Positions 10,683-22,301 of a DNA stretch of 64,000 nucleotides are shown piece by piece. Position numbers and translations under genes: made by a program. The notes under the pieces are model-generated. The model was given only the letters and a program-made list of their open reading frames with translations, was not told where the DNA came from and did not search any database. Origin of the DNA: Hofstenia miamia. Lineage: Eukaryota > Xenacoelomorpha > Acoela. The DNA is taken from contig SCFE01000003.1 in the NCBI GenBank assembly GCA_004352715.1, forward strand, positions 4,064,316 to 4,128,315. The letters are read 5' to 3'. Position 1 is the first letter of the stretch, and every line of letters begins with the position of its first letter.

Positions 10683-11781
10683 ATGAATAGAACTGTTTGC
10701 ATTACTATATCTTGTCTTCTGCTTTGCTTAATTTTTGTTCTCATTTGTGCATTAGTCTATTTTCAATTTGAAATAAGAGAAAAAGAAAATGAATGCAACG
10801 TTGAGGCAATTTCTGTTGAAGGATTGATTATATCACAAAAGGATGCAAAACCCATGAAGATGCATTACAATGGAAAATTGAAATTCTTTGAATATATGAC
10901 TGATATCGACTCATTAGTTTATGCACGTGATGGAAAAACGCTGAGTTGCAAGGTGAGGGAGGAGAAATGCTTGTGCGTAGATGCTGGTAATCTAAATGCA
11001 AAATCATATTATGATATATATGGGCTTACAAAACAAAGAAATGTCCAAAAGGAAAACACGGATTTTGCAATATACAAAAAACCCATCAATGAGAGAACTG
11101 CAAAGATGGTTTTTGTAGATGAAAAGACATGTCTAGTCCAAGAAATACAAACTGTGATGGACAACATTATAAAGTATACTGTTACATATCAATTACAAAA
11201 AGTTGGTGATAATGATTATAGTTTACATCCGCTATGCCAAAATGTGATTCAGGATCAACTAAATGAAATAAGAGCTCCACCAGCGAAGCCTTCTGTCACA
11301 ACTAATTCTTCACCATGTAAACTAGATGACATTTCAATGAAAGGAGCGCTAATTATGGGAACATTTTCTTCACAAGTTTATTACAATAGCAAGCAAAAAT
11401 ATATTGAAGGGAAAATGAACTCAAAATATTATTTTTATGATGGAAATTTTAGAATTGAATGTAATCTAGGTCGTTGTGACTGTAAGAAAAAAAATGGGGT
11501 TTGAAGACAGTATATTTGACATTTTTAATTTGAAGTTACAGAAATTTGATAAAGGAAGCAACAGCTATGTCTACACTAAGCCTTCATCTGTTCCAAATCA
11601 AAAATGGGTGTGGTTTGTTCACAAGAATACATGTCTGCCTTTTAAGCGTCAATTGGTAGAAGAAAATGGAAAGGTTTCTTCAGAAATCTCTATCGACATT
11701 GAAGAAACAGATGTTGATGCACCCATCTTGAGAACAGCTTGCAAAGAAGAATTTGAGAAGGCATTAATGTCATCGGTCTAA
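10683..11781 (+). CDS. Two-domain cysteine-rich membrane protein, paralogue 2 (one frameshift)
   Basis: ATG at 10683 is chosen because it precedes a clear membrane segment (ISCLLLCLIFVLICALVYF); the frame's upstream TTG is not needed. Two tandem domains follow, beginning at ECNVEA and SPCKLDD, each with cysteines spaced C...C-x(4-6)-C-x-C...C...C (SCKVREEKCLC / ECNLGRCDC, KTCLV / NTCLP, HPLC / TAC). Residues align along the whole length with the gene at 1658-2737, including the C-terminal EEFEK / TEFEK. The frame breaks at an A8 run (11487-11494) followed by TGGGG, where one extra base shifts it. From 11498 the next frame continues the homology to the stop at 11781. Total length (1099 nt, i.e. 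3n+1) matches a single-base insertion, either a real lesion or a homopolymer error. No intron is seen. A short N-terminus before the membrane segment suggests a type II anchor or uncleaved signal. Confidence 0.78.
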
Positions 11782-11887
11782 ATATTGCAAATGATTATGA
11801 AGAAAGGCCTTGCTGTATATATATATTTGTAGTTACCATCTAAAAAATGTATAAATTGTCTCAATTTAATTCTTTTTGTTTCCATAC

Positions 11888-12060
11888 CTAGTGTTCAGAT
11901 AATGAGGCGGTCTAATGATCATGGGATCAACGCCTGCCCTTAAATATTTTGGTTTTTGAAACTAAACTCTGACTTTGCGCATGCAGCTCCTGGCCGGGAC
12001 AGAGCTAGGTTGGGAATTTAAGACGAATGAGAGAAAGGAGACAATTCTCTATCTTGTGGT
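11888..12060 (+). repeat. Dispersed repeat, copy 1
   Basis: TAGTGTTCAGATAATGAGGC and the following sequence match, in reverse orientation and with substitutions, 38090-38245. Shared landmarks are the ATGATCATGGGATCAA block and a GACAATTCTCT block at the far end. The GGATCAACGCC segment resembles a degenerate pol III B box, so a tRNA-derived SINE is possible but unproven. Confidence 0.6.
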
Positions 12061-12272
12061 TGGTGAGTTATAAGCTTTTAAAAAATTTTGTTGAAGAATT
12101 ACTAGTTTAAATATGGTAGATATTGCTTATGTGCATACAACTTAAACAAACGAATTGGATTATTAGGAACACTAGATATCGAAATCTGCCAAAATATTGT
12201 TGATTAACTATATGACAATGCAGTTATTCAATGAAGCACCTCATAAAATTTATTGACTATAAATAATAATAC

Positions 12273-12587
12273 AATATATATATATNNNNNNNNNNNNNNN
12301 NNNNNNNNNNNNNNNNNNNNNNNNNNNNNNNNNNNNNNNNNNNNNNNNNNNNNNNNNNNNNNNNNNNNNNNNNNNNNNNNNNNNNNNNNNNNNNNNNNNN
12401 NNNNNNNNNNNNNNNNNNNNNNNNNNNNNNNNNNNNNNNNNNNNNNNNNNNNNNNNNNNNNNNNNNNNNNNNNNNNNNNNNNNNNNNNNNNNNNNNNNNN
12501 NNNNNNNNNNNNNNNNNNNNNNNNNNNNNNNNNNNNNNNNNNNNNNNNNNNNNNNNNNNNNNNNNNNNNNNNNTATATATATATAGC
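12273..12587. repeat. (TA)n microsatellite around a gap
   Basis: TA repeats flank 288 N at 12286-12573. The gap is most likely an unresolved longer TA tract. Confidence 0.85.
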
Positions 12588-13544
12588 CAATTATTTTTAT
12601 TTCATTTATTTTGGTGTTTCTTCCTCTAGGATGAGTTTTCGAACAATATTTAAACTTTTGGATACTTAGACAGAAGCTTGTACCAACACATAGTGCTTTT
12701 TAGCTCAAACAATGCAGGTGTACACTCATTTACAGTGAAGTAATTGAGTGACTAAAGACTTGAGAGGTCTTGATAAAAAGCACCAAGTATCAAACAATAT
12801 ATTCCCTTGCTGATCCATTGTGATTTCTAGGCCTCTGGACTTCTGTGTGAAATAACAGTGTTAGAAAAAACACCTGATCACTTGAGAAAGTGAATAACTT
12901 TAACAAGTACCAACAAACATCTGCAATCCTCTCTACTGTCCTGATTTCTAAGCAAGCAAATCAATTCGGACAATTCGTTGGATTACTTCGCCATGTATTC
13001 ATTTCTATGAATGTACAATTTTCTTTGATAGTTTCAACAAACCGTAGGGAAGATTATGTCAAATTGTAGATAGTCCATGCAAAAAATGTAATCTGATTTT
13101 TATAAAGAAGTAATTCAAGTCTAAACGGTTCAAATTATAAAAAAAGGAATATTTTGATTTCAGACTTTGAAAAACTCCAGTTCTTGAGTCGGTGACTGTG
13201 GGCTCTGCACTTTGATAGTTTTTCAAATCAAAGCGAATGTGTTATTTTCAGACTGACCATTAAATTTTTAGGGTATCGCCATTTTCCTTTGAAGTAGCTT
13301 TTAACATACATGATCTGAGATGAACAATTACTAATTGATTTCAATTAGTTACGTTTACCAGTTTGTCATAAGGTAAACCAATGAGCACTGGATGGTGCAT
13401 GTATAAAGCCTTTGTGTTGTGCATTAATGTTTATGTTGATTTACGATAATGTTGCTATTACTATTATGCTACGATTTTATTTAATAAAAGCTTAATATTT
13501 GTACGCCCTTAATACTTCAATTTTAATGAATAAAAATTTCAACT
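12588..13544. other. No gene recognised
   Basis: AT-rich sequence with no credible frame or repeat structure that I can see. Confidence 0.4.
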
Positions 13545-14390
13545 ATGAAGTTCGAGTTGCCCGAATTTCCTGTGGCCACTACTCCAGATCAGTGGTGGTG
13601 TGAAAGCAAGTATTCATCAATACACTTGAGCTTATCAAAATCACCTTGAACAATGCCAAGTTGGTTCTTCTGCGATTGAAAACTTGAACTTCTTATCACA
13701 TTCTGCTTCTTACCGTCACTAATTTTGACGATGCTATTGCTACCTTGAGCAACCAGTTTGTAAAGCCTACCAGGGTCATGTTTGCATGGCATAAACTATT
13801 ACATGATGTACAGAAAACTTCGGCATCTGCTATTGAACTCTCGATTGGATATTCATGATGATTTAGTAGTTTGTCTACAAATCCTTTATAACTGTCAACT
13901 ACTGAATTCTTGGCTGCTGCAGTTAATCCGACAATCCCACAAGAGGTTAGTCCCAATCCAAATGTTTTTTTGTGGTAAAGCCTATCATCCTAGAGCACAA
14001 TGTCCGGCCCTCAACGTTTGCTGCAATAAATGTGGAAAGAATGGACATTGGGAATTGTGTTACAAATTGAAGACTTCTACGTCTTGCATGGCCGCTTCAG
14101 AGCCTCAATAGCAAGAAGAAAGTGGAATGCTCTTTGTTAATGAAGCGAACGTTTTCCACTCCGGAAATGGTACCCTGCTGTAACTTTGAATGGCCGCATC
14201 AAGGTTGAAGCATTGCTGGATACTTTGTCAAACTCATTCCTATACAAGGTGACATCTGCAAAAGGTTATCTGATCGGGTGGGATTGACAAGTACTATCAA
14301 AATGGCCAACACTTCTCCATGCAACATCGTCAGAATTTGCAAAGTTAAAATCACTCATTTCTGAAGAGGCATAAGTTGACTGAATTGGTC
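13545..14390 (+). mobile_element. Ty3/gypsy-type LTR retrotransposon relic (gag nucleocapsid and protease)
   Basis: The best-preserved part is a pair of nucleocapsid zinc knuckles at about 13960-14080. The first lost its leading Cys frame at a T7 run. The second reads C-x2-C-x4-H-x3-C, one residue short of the usual spacing. Downstream, at about 14185-14240, the frame VTLNGRIKVEALLDT is the start of an aspartic protease, with the expected DTGS altered to DTLS. Upstream, from an ATG at 13545 (MKFELPEFPV), only broken gag-like frames remain. No LTR, reverse transcriptase or integrase is visible, so this is an old fragment. Confidence 0.7.
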
Positions 14391-14456
14391 TTCAGCAGAA
14401 GTAGGCCTAAATTAGAAATAACATGTGCCAGTTTTTCTAGTTTATATTTATATATA

Positions 14457-15039
14457 CAGGGTGGGGAAGCAAAATCTACAGTGAGCTTTAAGTTGTTTTT
14501 ACTCAGTAAAATTGAGTCACTTGTTGTAAAATATTACTCATGTTGATGTCATAACTATTCTAGCACACTGAGACCCTATATATACAAAATGGAAATTATG
14601 TATGGACACAGGATGGTGCCCCGGCTCACACAGCTAGAAAAATACAAGAATTTTGCAAATCAAATTTCTGTAATTTTTGGAATTCGTGTTTTTGGCCACC
14701 TTCTAGCCCAGACCTAAACCATTTGGATTATTCTTTTTGGAGCCTTTTACAAAATGCTACCAATAGAACATCGCACAGCAATGTCGACTTTCTCAAAGAA
14801 ACTATTACACAAAAATGGGAGCGGTTGTCTCCTGAGTATTTGAAGAAGACATGTGAAAGTTTCAGAAGACGTTTGAAGGCAGTTATTGTGAAAGAAGGCG
14901 GTCACATAGCAGAAAAACATTTTTACGTATGCATTTTCTCGTGGCAAATGATTTGTCATAACTTCCTATAACGTAATAAGTCATACGTTGTTGATAAAGT
15001 CTTATCGTAAAATATTGTAAATTTTGCTTCCCCACCCTG
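14457..15039 (+). mobile_element. Mariner-superfamily (maT-like, DD37D) deletion derivative
   Basis: Terminal inverted repeats begin CAGGGTGGGGAAGCAAAATC at 14457 and, inverted, end at 15039. They match over about 24 bp with one mismatch, and TA flanks both ends. Between them a frame from about 14598 to 14969 encodes the second half of a DDE transposase: VWTQDGAPAHTARKI, then WPPSSPDLNHLDYSFW. The two aspartates DGAPAH and HLD are separated by 37 residues, which is the spacing of the maT/DD37D group. The N-terminal DNA-binding half and the first catalytic Asp are deleted. A stop-free frame persists over the remaining part, so the decay is modest. Confidence 0.88.
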
Positions 15040-15040
15040 T

Positions 15041-15207
15041 ATATATATATAAAGTTTCAATCAAATTTCTAATTGCTACTAAAACTTTTTGTTTTTTAAT
15101 TGAGTATGATATTCCTGTTTGATCGATCTGATCACTGATTTAGAAATGAATATTAATATCCCAGCATCTTGCCATTTATTTGCAATCATTAATGATCTCC
15201 CTTAGAG
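15041..15207 (-). repeat. Dispersed repeat, inverted partner of 31791-31955
   Basis: From the TA tract through TCCCTTAGAG the segment is matched by the reverse complement of 31791-31955 with only a handful of mismatches. The mariner copy at 14457-15039 sits at the TA tract bordering this repeat. The 31.8-kb copy has the TA tract without the mariner. Confidence 0.88.
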
Positions 15208-17160
15208 GTTGCATTTACATGTACCACTCTAATGTTGAATCATAGATGGACTTCAAAATTTAGTTTTGGCAATAGGTGCTTCTTACCATCTGCTTAATAC
15301 AAATCATTTCTTTTTACTTCTAAAGAAGCTTCAGTCCTCAAGGGGGTCATATATTTAGAGTATTAGAAAAGCTTTGTTCAAATATGATGCTTCAGCACCT
15401 GACGATAAGTGTGAACGAAGGTATAACAGAGTGGGTTGATGAGAATTGGTGTAAAATAATGAATATGATTACCAATTTTCGAGGTCTTATACCTATATCG
15501 TTTATTGATTATAAGCCACAACAGAAATCAGGAATGTGTTGCTTAATATAAATCATGCGTTTTTACTACAAAAGCAGCTTCAGTTTCATTATAATCATCA
15601 AAGGTTTAAACTCAAAATCTGAAGAAAGTGAATATTTAGAAAAGCATTCAAAATTATATGAAATTACATATTGTAAGTGTAATCAATTGTAATGTATTTG
15701 AAATAGATCTAATTTGTGGTACTTTTAGCTAAGTCAATAAAATCTTCATGTGGATCACTGATTGGACCTATTTCAATACAGGTTTGCTTTAAACAATATT
15801 CAATTAATCATGCTACAAAGAAAGCTCTGACATTTTAGCTAGCTGTGACGTACACTTTGAAATTTTAAAATGCAACATGGAACTTCTAAAATCAATTAAA
15901 ATAGGCTCTTAAAGCTTTGAGATCTATGCAACGTTGTGTTGTAAAAAGTCAAGTGTTCCTCTAAAAGGCTCTTTGTTTTGTACATAAAATACTTTATTTA
16001 GCGACATGATATTTATATATATACAATCAAAAATTTAGCTGCAGGATGCAGATATTATTATCGCAAGCTAATGCAGCTTTGCAGTAGCGCACGCATTAGA
16101 AGTTTCCTAGCAGTTACAATTCATATTTTAATAGTTTGACAGAGCAAAAATTCTTGCAGACAAATCATCTATTGAATTCTGAGGCACCAATCAAGAAGCT
16201 TCCGATTATTCATTTAATTAAAGTTTATCTGATCTTGTAATTAAGACGTTTTTAATAATTACTATTGAAAATAATTAATTCAATTCAAACCTTACAAAAA
16301 ATGTAGACCAAAGAATGTCTTAGACATTTTGAAGATAGTAATATTGATAGAAAATCACATACTTTACACTTGGGTCAAAGTCATTTAAGTTGTTTCAAAT
16401 GCTGTGATCTCTTCACCAAAATATTTCTGCGATCTTATGAATGACTACTCTAAGATGAGGCTTGTCCTTGAGTAATATGCATAAACTTCATACTAGGGTA
16501 CCTACAGGTATCAAGGAAAGAACATGGACACGAAAATGTAGTTACAAAGTTCACCTGTAACGAAGCGAAGCTCAGGAAATGTTCCGATAGTGAAAACCTC
16601 CAGCATATAATTCATTAGTTCTCACGAGTCGTCTGTGGTCTGTTTCGACGGTGGGATGTTCAAATTGGTTTGATTTTATGAATATTAACATTTAGGACAT
16701 CAGGAATATAAATATTCATGTTCAAAGGTGGAAATACTAATACTCAGCCTAGAGATTGACATGAGTAGCTAACCTATACCCCTGATTACACCATTTAAGT
16801 TAATTCACCGCATTTTAGGCTCATTTTATGATTTTGCCTTCAATTTCCTCTTTTCTAGGTAGGTTAGAAACTTATCAGAAAATCCTCCCATTTAATTGGA
16901 AAACTTGATGTAATTTTTCAACACATTGCTTATAATTTATACATTACACTGCTTTTAACAATTAACAAAGAAAAAGCAATTCCTAGTCATATTATAACAA
17001 CAGCGGATGATTATACACACAGGAATTTCCATTTTGCAAATTTGTCCTTTTTTGGTGACTTGAATCCTTTGTGATGACATCCAAATATTAGCTTATACCA
17101 AATCTACTATTAACTCTTAAAAATGAAAAAATCATTCCCAGGATTTGATAACTTACCGAG
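15208..17160. other. Mostly featureless; possible old LINE C-terminus near 16560
   Basis: At about 16540-16680 a broken plus-strand frame (CNEAKLRKCSDSENLQHII, then VVCGLFRRW) resembles the C-terminal zinc-binding tail of some LINE polymerases. This is weak. Otherwise AT-rich sequence without recognised features. Confidence 0.3.
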
Positions 17161-17164
17161 TTTC

Positions 17165-17400
17165 ATTTAGTTGCATTTTGGGAGTCACATTTGAAGAGAG
17201 GCCATCTTTTAATGAGCATTTCGAAAACTATTAAGACAATTTAATACTGACCTCTACCTGCTTAGTAGATTCAAGGCATATGGATATCCAACCAAAGAGC
17301 TCTCTTTACTATGTGACTCATTTATAATGAGTAAACTGCGGTATTGCTGCAGCGTATGGAAGAGCTGCTCAAATGATCAAAAACAAAAAATAAATTGTTT
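17165..17400 (+). mobile_element. Non-LTR retrotransposon C-terminal relic
   Basis: Across frameshifts the plus strand reads CILGVTFEERPSFNEHFEN, then LYLLSRFKAYGYPTKELSLL, LRYCCSVWKS and INCFQNKAVRA. This order of blocks is typical just downstream of a LINE reverse transcriptase. A further possible piece (IKSKRFNENALRLYRL) lies near 18305. Confidence 0.65.
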
Positions 17401-18568
17401 TCAGAATAAAGCTGTTAGAGCTCAAGTGAATTAAAATTATACTTCAATTCATAATGTTATCAAATTCAGATGCAACTCTTTGTATATTATTAATAATGAA
17501 AATTATCTTTTTTCTCAATTAATCCAGAACGACAGCCATATGCTCTAGAAATTTAGGAATGTGTTTCCCAGTCGAAGCTTCTCATTTAATAATAAGATAT
17601 TTGACGTAATCTAAAATACTTATTAAGACAATTGTTATTGTTATTATTATTATTTAAATGCAGAGACGCGATCAGGTCATGAATCATGACTCCGCGATCC
17701 CATAAAACTGTGATCAAGTGAGCCATTGATGTCCCGGTTGACTAAAATTTAAGTAAAAAAACAATTATCAAAAAAATTTTAGTATTTAAACAATTTTGTT
17801 TTAGTATTCATGCAGACTATGGTTTGTGATTCCAAAGTGTTTGGATGATCTCTGGACTAATTTTTCGAGAAATTTTCCGATTTGGTGATCTGGTGACCGG
17901 CCTCTAAGAACCTTGCCTTGGAGATTTAATGGATTTGGGTTAATTTGTGTGCAATTTTGCATAATAGTAAGTTGTTATTGAAATTTCGGCTCTTTCTTAA
18001 GTCTATTTTTTCCGTTGGATCTAACCAGTAAATGTAATAATTGGTGGAATTTTGCAGTTGGGAAAGTCAGTGCTTAAGCTTATAGAGTAAAATCAATTTT
18101 CAAAAAAAGCAAATCGCATTGTGGATTTCAGATTGGCATGGGCACTCATAAGTCAACCATTTGGAGTAAATCTAAATTTTAGATTAGTAAATGACACCTA
18201 ATTAAAAACATGCCAACGTCAACTGATTCAGGAACACTGTGTTGAGCTTTAACTCAAACATAAAACTACCTTATTCTATAATTATTCTCACAGTGGAGAT
18301 TTACCTTTTATAATCAAATCCAAAAGATTTAATGAAAATGCCCTTAGACTATATAGATTATGATCAAAATGGCAATAGCTAGAGCTTACATGACCATAAA
18401 TAACATATGCTACTACATCTTGTATCTGATTTTAGTTTATATATAAGGAACTATTTAAAATCTTCACTCTTATCTTAATGTAATAGCTACCTTAATATTA
18501 CAATATAATCCACAAATTTACAAATTTGATATTATAATTATTAGTAAGTATAAACAAATTTACTGAAT
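17401..18568. other. No intact gene
   Basis: AT-rich. There is a short perfect palindrome GTCATGAATCATGAC at about 17678 next to a (TTA)n tract, and decayed LINE-like sequence near 18290-18360. Confidence 0.35.
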
Positions 18569-18645
18569 TGAATATAAGCGTTATTTATTTATTTATTTAT
18601 ATTTTAATTAATTTATTTATTAATTAATTTATTTATTTATTAAAA
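18569..18645. repeat. (TTTA)n / (TTAA) low-complexity tract
   Basis: Tandem TTTA units interspersed with AATTAATT. Confidence 0.9.
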
Positions 18646-18879
18646 TTAGTACTTTCCACAATAAATATAAAAAGTGTACAGAAAAGATCATTATTAAGTA
18701 CTAGCTGCTTATTGTTTCTTTTTCTTTTTTGCAGAGGTAAGGATGATAATTCTTGGTTACAATATTAAGTCATTTTGGCTCCAAAAGTTATTTGCTCTCT
18801 AGTTAAATTCATTGTCATTATTTTTAATTGATAAGAGAAGATGATATACTCAGGTATTTGTAATTAATGAAGCAATTCT

Positions 18880-19055
18880 TTGATTTCACCAAGTGTTAAT
18901 TATGGGTAACAATAGTTTATGTACATAATCTTCTTTCAAACTTAGACTTGGTTGAAATGATCTAATTAGAATGCTTTCAGTGATTTTAAGTTATTATATT
19001 ATATACATAAACTATTTTTACCCATAATTAACATTTAGTGAAATAAAATATTATC
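18880..19055. repeat. Fold-back inverted repeat
   Basis: Arms of about 45 bp: TTAATTATGGGTAACAATAG with flanking bases at 18897-18929, and its inverted copy (CTATTTTTACCCATAATTAA) at about 19010-19038, separated by about 80 bp. No target duplication is obvious, so its class is unknown. Confidence 0.7.
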
Positions 19056-19794
19056 GTAATTCTTTGATTGTTAAAATATTTCTTTGTGGAAACAGTTTTG
19101 AAATGGTTAATCACTTTCTTTTTAAACAAATATTTTTTTTCTGATTTAGTATATTTTTCTCCAAATTATTCCATAATTTTACGAGGTATTAGAAAAATGG
19201 CATCAAATTTTCATTTGAGGCAATACTCAAAGACAGTTTCCAGATCACAATTGCAAAGTTAGTACTTTTTTCGCCAACTCTGAGAAAAATTGCATATAAT
19301 TCATCAATTTACGCTGAAATGACAGCTCAAAGTGAAAGTTTAAAAGAATCAAATTTAGATAGAATGAGATATTTTCAACAACAATTAGTTTTTGGAAGTG
19401 ATTGAAAAACATCAATTTGCTTAGAGCTAAGGAACCTTAAGGATAATATCAATGTATTCACCAAAATTTCACAATACGACCTCTAGATCAATTTAGAAAA
19501 CTTTTCAAAGTAATTTTCAACCTATAGAATCTGAAAATGACATTGTTTTTCCATTTTAAGATGTAGTTAAAGAGCAGTTCTAAAAGAAATCTTGCAAATT
19601 AGAGTTTTCACATTTAATTCACTGAATTACACTCATAGAGCTTCTCAATCTAGAAATCCAATGCCAGGAAAACATTTGCCACTCTTTAATCTATTTAGAA
19701 ACATCAATCTTTAATGAGAAGTAGTAGTCAAAGCTTTGAAAAATTTGTATTATTGAAAACCCAGAAATCTCTGTATATACAATAACCGCAGCAA

Positions 19795-20360
19795 AATATC
19801 AGTGAAATTGACAGGATGGATCACAGATATCATATATACTTAAAAGAAGAGTACCTAAAATTGTCTCCTGAGGGACTCCATTGCTAACTGGTAGCGAATC
19901 AGATTTCAGAGTGTCAAAGTAAATGATGTATTTTCTATGTTTCAAATAGCTAATTATCAAATGTCTGCTACTGCTAGAAAATCCCATATTGGATTATTTT
20001 TTTATTAATATGCTATGATCGATAAAATCAAAAGCCTTAGAAAGATCTAAGAGGGCAATAGCTACAATTTAATTTCATCCAGTGATGATCTCCATTTTGC
20101 TGTAGCATTTAATAAGACATCAGTAGTTGAAAAATGTCTACGAAATACAAATTGAGTATTTGATAGTAGTTTGTACATTGTACATATTGAGATTTTCCGT
20201 TATTTCTTCACGCAATAATCGCTCAAATACTTTGCTTATTGGAGAAGTAATTGAAATTGGTCAAAAATTTTTGGAATGAGACTGATCATTTTTCTTAAAA
20301 ATAGGAGTGATATGAGTAAGTTTTAAATAATCAGGAAAGTAATTACATTTTATGCATTTC
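19795..20360 (-). mobile_element. Non-LTR retrotransposon reverse transcriptase relic
   Basis: The minus strand, read across frameshifts, gives LKLTHITPIFKKNDQSHSKN, ISITSPISKVFERLLREEIT, RHFSTTDVLLNATAKW, ALLDLSKAFDFIDHSIL (with the first catalytic Asp), then SRHLIISYLKHRKYIIYFDT and SNGVPQETILGTLLLSIYD. The YADD block would lie below 19795 and is not seen. Different family from the copies at 5.7 and 9.1 kb. Confidence 0.8.
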
Positions 20361-22301
20361 TCATTTTCATCAACCTCTCTTAATATTTATTCATTTTGAA
20401 GAAAATATTATTTGAGTGTATTAAAATAGGACAATTCTTAAAATATTGAAATGTTTAAATATTAAGCTTTAGAAATATTTTAGTTGATGTTTTTAAGTTG
20501 ATATTCTCAATCTTTCCTAATGCTGCTTCGGTCGTCTTGGTTTCTTGACATAACTTACAAAACAACTTTTATTAATTTTCAGTTTTTCGACAATGGGGGC
20601 ATTCTCCCTTAAGTCATTGATCAATTTTTCGGCATTAGAAACAATTTGTTGCACTTTTTCGTACTAGTACTTAATGAACCGTCCTTATTTTTAAGAGAAT
20701 TGCATGAACCCACTATTTTTGGTTTGATTTTTATCAGATAATTAGTCTTTGCTTTTCAATTTCTTATTTGACAAAGGTTTCTAAGAGAATTAGACAAATT
20801 CTTCTTTGAGTTACCTTTTAAACATTCTGTAAAATCCTACTTAATTTAGCAAACTAAATTTTTGTACAATCGAATTTCAATATATTAGATATGTTGAAAC
20901 AAGTTAACTAGGTGCTCTAAATCAACAAATGGGTTCAAAAGCTCTTGTAATTTATGTTTTTTAACGATATCAGAACATGGTTCTAACACGTTGAAATTGA
21001 TAACAAAACTGCAATTAAAGCAAAGTAAAAACTAACTTGTTTCAACGCTTCCCACCAAGACTTAAATGACGGAAAATTATTTGAAAAACAAACAATAGAT
21101 ACAAATTTTTGAAAGTTATGAAGGATTCTGAACAGCTTTTGTAAAAATAATAAAAATATATTCCGATAAAATATTGCCATCGCCGGTTTTCAAATTTTCC
21201 TTTCAATTTTTTACAACATTCGATCTGATGTAAACAGTAAATGATGAACAGCCATTATTTCAATTGAGGCTTGGATGAAATGTTTATTTAAGAATGTTTT
21301 CGAATTTTTTTAGGTGTTTAGTGTCAGCATTATTTGAAATTCCAACTGTGTAGCTTAATCCGCAATTTCGAAATTGAGTTAGTTTCATTTTCCTTGATTC
21401 CTCTGTTTAGTTGCTGAACACAACATCCAATATAATATAATTCTCCAAGCAGGTGCATTGAATTTATGTAACTACATTGGTTTTATTGGTCAGTTTATGC
21501 CTTTGGTACAAACTTGGCATTAAGTTAAATAACTTCATATACGATAAAGAAAAGGTATCTTGACATTAAGATGAAGGAGTTTTCTCTTTGAAATTACATC
21601 TAACTTTTGTAAAAGATTACTTAAAACAAATGCGATATCTGTATTAGTTCTTCGATTGTATTGGAATTTCATTCAAACTGTGAGCTAATGGATGAATTAT
21701 TAGTACTATAATATTAATTAATTTCAACAACTCAATGGCAATTAGAAACGCTAAATAAAAATCCAGTGTATAAAGTTAATGAGTGACAAATTCAAAACTC
21801 ATTTTACACAAATTTCTCAATGAAAATTTTTGGTTAGAAATACAAATTTATAAATTTAGAATAGATTAGTAAAACTAAATTAAACATGAACAATGCAATT
21901 TAAAAAAATAAAAAAAACAATTTTTTATAAAATGAGAATTTGATGTATAATATATCTAGAAATTAATAAATACAAACAATTGCTGCTGCTAAATACAACA
22001 TGAAAAAATATTATCAAAATACATATCTACAACAGATTTTGCAGTAGCTGTGCGAGTGTAAATTTTCAAAAAAAAATTGTTTGCGGCGCAATATTAAAAC
22101 ACCGACAAGAAAGGAAAACAACACCAGAGCTATCACGTCCGTGAAATGCCGCAAATAACTCTTCAAATGAAGTGAATTTTATTATAGTTTGTAAATTTAG
22201 TCAGTTTGATGTGTTTCATTCTGAAATAAAGGTAATTTCTAATGTCTAATTTCTAAATTATTATTAATCATGCATGCAATCTCATTGTTTTCAGGAACAT
22301 A
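20361..22301. other. No gene recognised
   Basis: AT-rich. Decayed LINE sequence may extend to about 20900 on the minus strand. Nothing else is supported. Confidence 0.35.

Noticed and set aside
11482-11506. A 25-bp intron (GTAAGA...AAG) explaining the frame change in paralogue 2
   Set aside because: Far shorter than the other introns here (335-2404 bp) and the paralogue has no intron at this point; a homopolymer indel is simpler.
11476-11781. Separate gene beginning at 11476
   Set aside because: It is the frame-shifted C-terminus of the gene starting at 10683, shown by continuous homology to the paralogue at 1658-2737.
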